Part shown: positions 6,733-8,951 of the stretch, one piece after another
Layout of the letters: each line of letters begins with the position of its first letter
Position numbering within the stretch: the stretch's first letter is position 1
DNA from: Crocinitomicaceae bacterium
GTDB taxonomy: Bacteria; Bacteroidota; Bacteroidia; Flavobacteriales_D; Crocinitomicaceae
Length of the DNA stretch: 8,951 bases
Direction of reading: 5' to 3'
Assembly (NCBI GenBank): GCA_030830385.1
Contig: JAURNA010000001.1
Location: forward strand, 1-8,951
The notes under the pieces: model-generated
Told to the model about the DNA's origin: nothing
Databases searched by the model: none
What the model saw: the letters and a program-made list of their open reading frames with translations, nothing else
Position numbers and translations under genes: made by a program

Positions 6733-8951
6733 CACGTCATTGTCAGCAGAGTTGAATAGCGCCTACACGGTTTTCGAACCGAGTATGCTCCTTACGAGTC
6801 AGCATCTCAATCAGCAGAGAAATTACCTGGACGTTGAGAACCGACTCACGCGCGTTAAACTGATTGGTACAGGCATCGTCTGTGGACTTGAGATCGAGTT
6901 TAATGGAACGACGATCAAAATTTCAGAGGGAATCGGAGTCACTTCCGAAGGCTTCCTCGTTCGCATCGAAGCGGAAGAATTCGACTACTGTTTTGAAGAA
7001 GATTACTTTGACCCGGCGGGCTACGAACCATTCCTGGATGCATCGAATCCGATTACGGGGCAATACCATATGTGGGAGCTCATGACAAATGATCAGGCGC
7101 AGGCAATTATTGACGACCCGGATCAGGAGATCAAACAGGAGGCAATCAAATTCGATGATCCGTCTTTTTCGGGATTCTTGAAAGACAAGGTGGTTGTGTT
7201 GTTTGTGGAATACCTCGATGTTGATCTTGAATCGTGCGTGGGAGACAATTGCGACGACAAGGGAATTGAACGACGCTTTACCGTTCGAAAATTATTGATG
7301 AATTGCGCCGATGTGCACAAGATGATTCAGAACGGGTACAAAATTCCGTATCAGGGTGCGGCAAACGGAACGCTGGACGCAAGCCTGAATATGCGTTTTT
7401 ACGCGGAAGATCATACGATGCCGGCCCATACCATCATCCCAACCAATACACCAGCGGACAACATTCGATCAGAGTACGCCAAGATTGTCAATAGTCAGGA
7501 CATTTACGATCAGTACGAGTCATTATTCCCGGGAAATGCATCCAATCCAATGACACGCCTGAGCAAGAAAATCGTGGATGCATACGGCTACTTCGGACCG
7601 ATTCTCAATGGAGTAGTGCCGCCTTCTGCAGTAAATTCCATGGAAAATAATTTCAAGACGCAATATGCATCATTCATCGGAAATTCACACATTCAATACT
7701 ATTACGATTACGGAAAAGACATTACGGAGGGGTACAACTCATTCATCGATCTTGCATTTGAAATCACTTCTGAATGCAACATCGACGATACACGTTTCCC
7801 ACGACATTTGGTGCTTGGGAAAGTGACGAGCGGAGTCGGCTGCCCTGAAAACGAAGATAACTGTAAACCACAGGTGTATCGAACGCACTTCATCCAAGCG
7901 AGCATCTACAACCAGCAGAAAGACAAGATCAGGGAAGCTCAAATGCGCTTTGTTCGTCTCGTGGAAATGGTCGAAGGATTCATCAAAAGCCTGGACGGAA
8001 GTGAAGCATTACGCATCACTCCAAGCGACGAAAAACAGGCACCGCTCGATCGCAGAAGCATCCCGTTCTATTACAAAACAGATCCACTTTACAAATCGTG
8101 GAGCTACAAATTGGCGCGCCGCTGTATTCAACACCAAACCCTCGGCTATGGATCGCATAAGCTCAAACCAAAATTGGAGTGGGTTTCGAATCCGTTGAAA
8201 TACAACAAAGATCCATACAACTTTTACAGAATAGAAGGGGTACTCGGAAAGAACGTTAGGGCAGTTTGCAAAGAGCTTGAAGAGCAGAAAAAATTGTTCA
8301 ATCTCGACTTCGAGATTATGCCCGTCAAACTACGGCCGCGTTCCCTGAATCAAATTTTGGCATCGAAAAAAATGCCGAACGATCACTGCGAACATGAAGA
8401 TTGCTGCGGTGATCACATCAAAGATGAATACCTGCAACTGCGAAACGAAATCATTGCCGAAGTTGAAAAATACAATTGGATACTCACGAAACTGATCTAC
8501 ATCATCGGAAACTTCTACGAGGTGTACGATAAAATGCTTTCCGGGGAGAAGGACAAGGCAGAATACGCGACTGGAGTTCCAACAGATGCAACAGTGGATG
8601 ATCCTGCTGCAGCATTTATCAAGTATTTCAAGAGCATTGATGAGGTAGACAACCTTATCAACGCATTGCCGAAGTGCATTGAAGAGTTTAACCCGAAAGC
8701 ATTCCAAAAGGCATACAAGGATATTCAGGAAATGGCCTTCATCATTACCGTTCTCTTCGAGCGACTCCTGCGTATTCATGTCGCACTTGGACCCTTCATG
8801 CAGTACATGGTTGAGCGTTACCTGTTGGCAAATTACGGTTATCTGGGAAGCATTTACGACCTGAATGATATTCTTCGAAGCCATTTCGACGTGCAGCTGT
8901 TGTCCATTTGGACTTCTTATACGAGGCGTCTTGAAGTGGAAGAAAGATCAA
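6725..8951 (+). CDS. Uncharacterised injection-system protein, possible baseplate/fibre adaptor, 3' partial
   Basis: The frame is open from ATG 6725 to the right edge with no stop (742 complete codons), so the C-terminus is missing. The ATG lies within the end of the upstream gene (ATGAGTAA, 8-base overlap), typical of translational coupling. The N-terminus has 'FEPSMLLTSQHLNQQRNYLD' (17-36), then 'RLTRVKLIGTGIVCGLEI' (40-57) and a 'GVTSEGFLVRI' strand. The first block resembles the 'MLLTPQHFQQQ' start of TssK, the T6SS baseplate adaptor, but the rest is not recognisably TssK. Further on are a long unassigned middle region, Cys pairs (171/176 and 373/380), a His/Cys cluster (554-564) and long amphipathic or hydrophobic helices (about 573-612 and 670-701) that look like packed helices, not clear membrane spans. 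There is no signal peptide. The context implies a structural role in the particle. I recognise the N-terminal block as recurring in Bacteroidota injection loci but know no proven function. The gene is certain; its role is open. Confidence 0.85.
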   Translation, partial: MSNTSLSAELNSAYTVFEPSMLLTSQHLNQQRNYLDVENRLTRVKLIGTGIVCGLEIEFNGTTIKISEGIGVTSEGFLVRIEAEEFDYCFEEDYFDPAGYEPFLDASNPITGQYHMWELMTNDQAQAIIDDPDQEIKQEAIKFDDPSFSGFLKDKVVVLFVEYLDVDLESCVGDNCDDKGIERRFTVRKLLMNCADVHKMIQNGYKIPYQGAANGTLDASLNMRFYAEDHTMPAHTIIPTNTPADNIRSEYAKIVNSQDIYDQYESLFPGNASNPMTRLSKKIVDAYGYFGPILNGVVPPSAVNSMENNFKTQYASFIGNSHIQYYYDYGKDITEGYNSFIDLAFEITSECNIDDTRFPRHLVLGKVTSGVGCPENEDNCKPQVYRTHFIQASIYNQQKDKIREAQMRFVRLVEMVEGFIKSLDGSEALRITPSDEKQAPLDRRSIPFYYKTDPLYKSWSYKLARRCIQHQTLGYGSHKLKPKLEWVSNPLKYNKDPYNFYRIEGVLGKNVRAVCKELEEQKKLFNLDFEIMPVKLRPRSLNQILASKKMPNDHCEHEDCCGDHIKDEYLQLRNEIIAEVEKYNWILTKLIYIIGNFYEVYDKMLSGEKDKAEYATGVPTDATVDDPAAAFIKYFKSIDEVDNLINALPKCIEEFNPKAFQKAYKDIQEMAFIITVLFERLLRIHVALGPFMQYMVERYLLANYGYLGSIYDLNDILRSHFDVQLLSIWTSYTRRLEVEERS

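Noticed and set aside
8732..8827. Hydrophobic segment of the fourth protein as a transmembrane helix
   Set aside because: Residues 670-701 are interrupted by Glu, Arg and His about every helical turn, fitting an amphipathic packed helix better than a membrane span.
8330..8884. A 184-codon open frame on the - strand with a hydrophobic, Cys-rich translation
   Set aside because: It is fully antisense to the fourth gene, whose frame is open over the entire 2.2 kb. The hydrophobic look results from the complementary codons of an amphipathic helical region.
1..8951. Ordinary contractile prophage tail module
   Set aside because: Two very long J/gp6-like proteins of the Afp11/Afp12 type and a TssK-like uncharacterised partner fit an eCIS or T6SS-iv-type locus better than a phage. 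This is not decisive, because no capsid, terminase, sheath or ATPase gene is in view.

Overview
The window is wall-to-wall coding sequence on the + strand: four consecutive genes, two of them cut by the window edges, with no gap longer than 3 bases. It reads as the baseplate and fibre part of a phage-tail-like contractile injection system. The best fit is an extracellular type (eCIS; Afp/PVC/AlgoCIS-like) or a related T6SS-iv-type system. A contractile prophage is less likely but cannot be excluded from this window. The protein families (two long divergent baseplate J-like proteins, an S74-type fibre whose N-terminus is of the kind seen in Bacteroidota, and the 'RLTRVKLIGTGIVCGLEI' protein), the weak Shine-Dalgarno sites and a mid-range G+C content judged by eye all suggest a member of the Bacteroidota. 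The genus cannot be named.

Layout: (1) 1-2412, the C-terminal 803 residues of an Afp11-like baseplate J protein, open at the left edge. (2) 2416-3684, a 422-residue short tail fibre with an N-terminal attachment-like segment, 87-residue repeats and a C-terminal S74 (endosialidase-type) intramolecular chaperone. (3) 3688-6732, a 1014-residue second baseplate protein (Afp12/gp6-like), starting at GTG. (4) 6725 to beyond 8951, at least 742 residues of a protein whose N-terminus recalls adaptor or fibre-binding proteins, but which I cannot assign to a characterised function.

The genes are almost certainly one transcript. The first three share a reading frame, and each junction is a stop codon, exactly one spacer codon and a start codon. 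The last two overlap by 8 bases (ATGAGTAA). The two J-like proteins would form the wedge ring around the spike hub, the S74 fibre would be the target-recognition appendage, and the fourth protein is a candidate for a fibre/baseplate adaptor or peripheral baseplate component. No promoter, terminator, RNA gene, mobile element or CRISPR array was seen. The operon promoter and the sheath, tube, spike and ATPase genes would lie outside the window.

Points most worth a second look: the fourth, uncharacterised protein with a His/Cys cluster; the fibre gene placed between two baseplate genes in one frame with single stops; the exact 87-residue fibre repeat with a shortened third copy; and a Cys-x-Cys-Glu-Gly motif shared by the two baseplate proteins.
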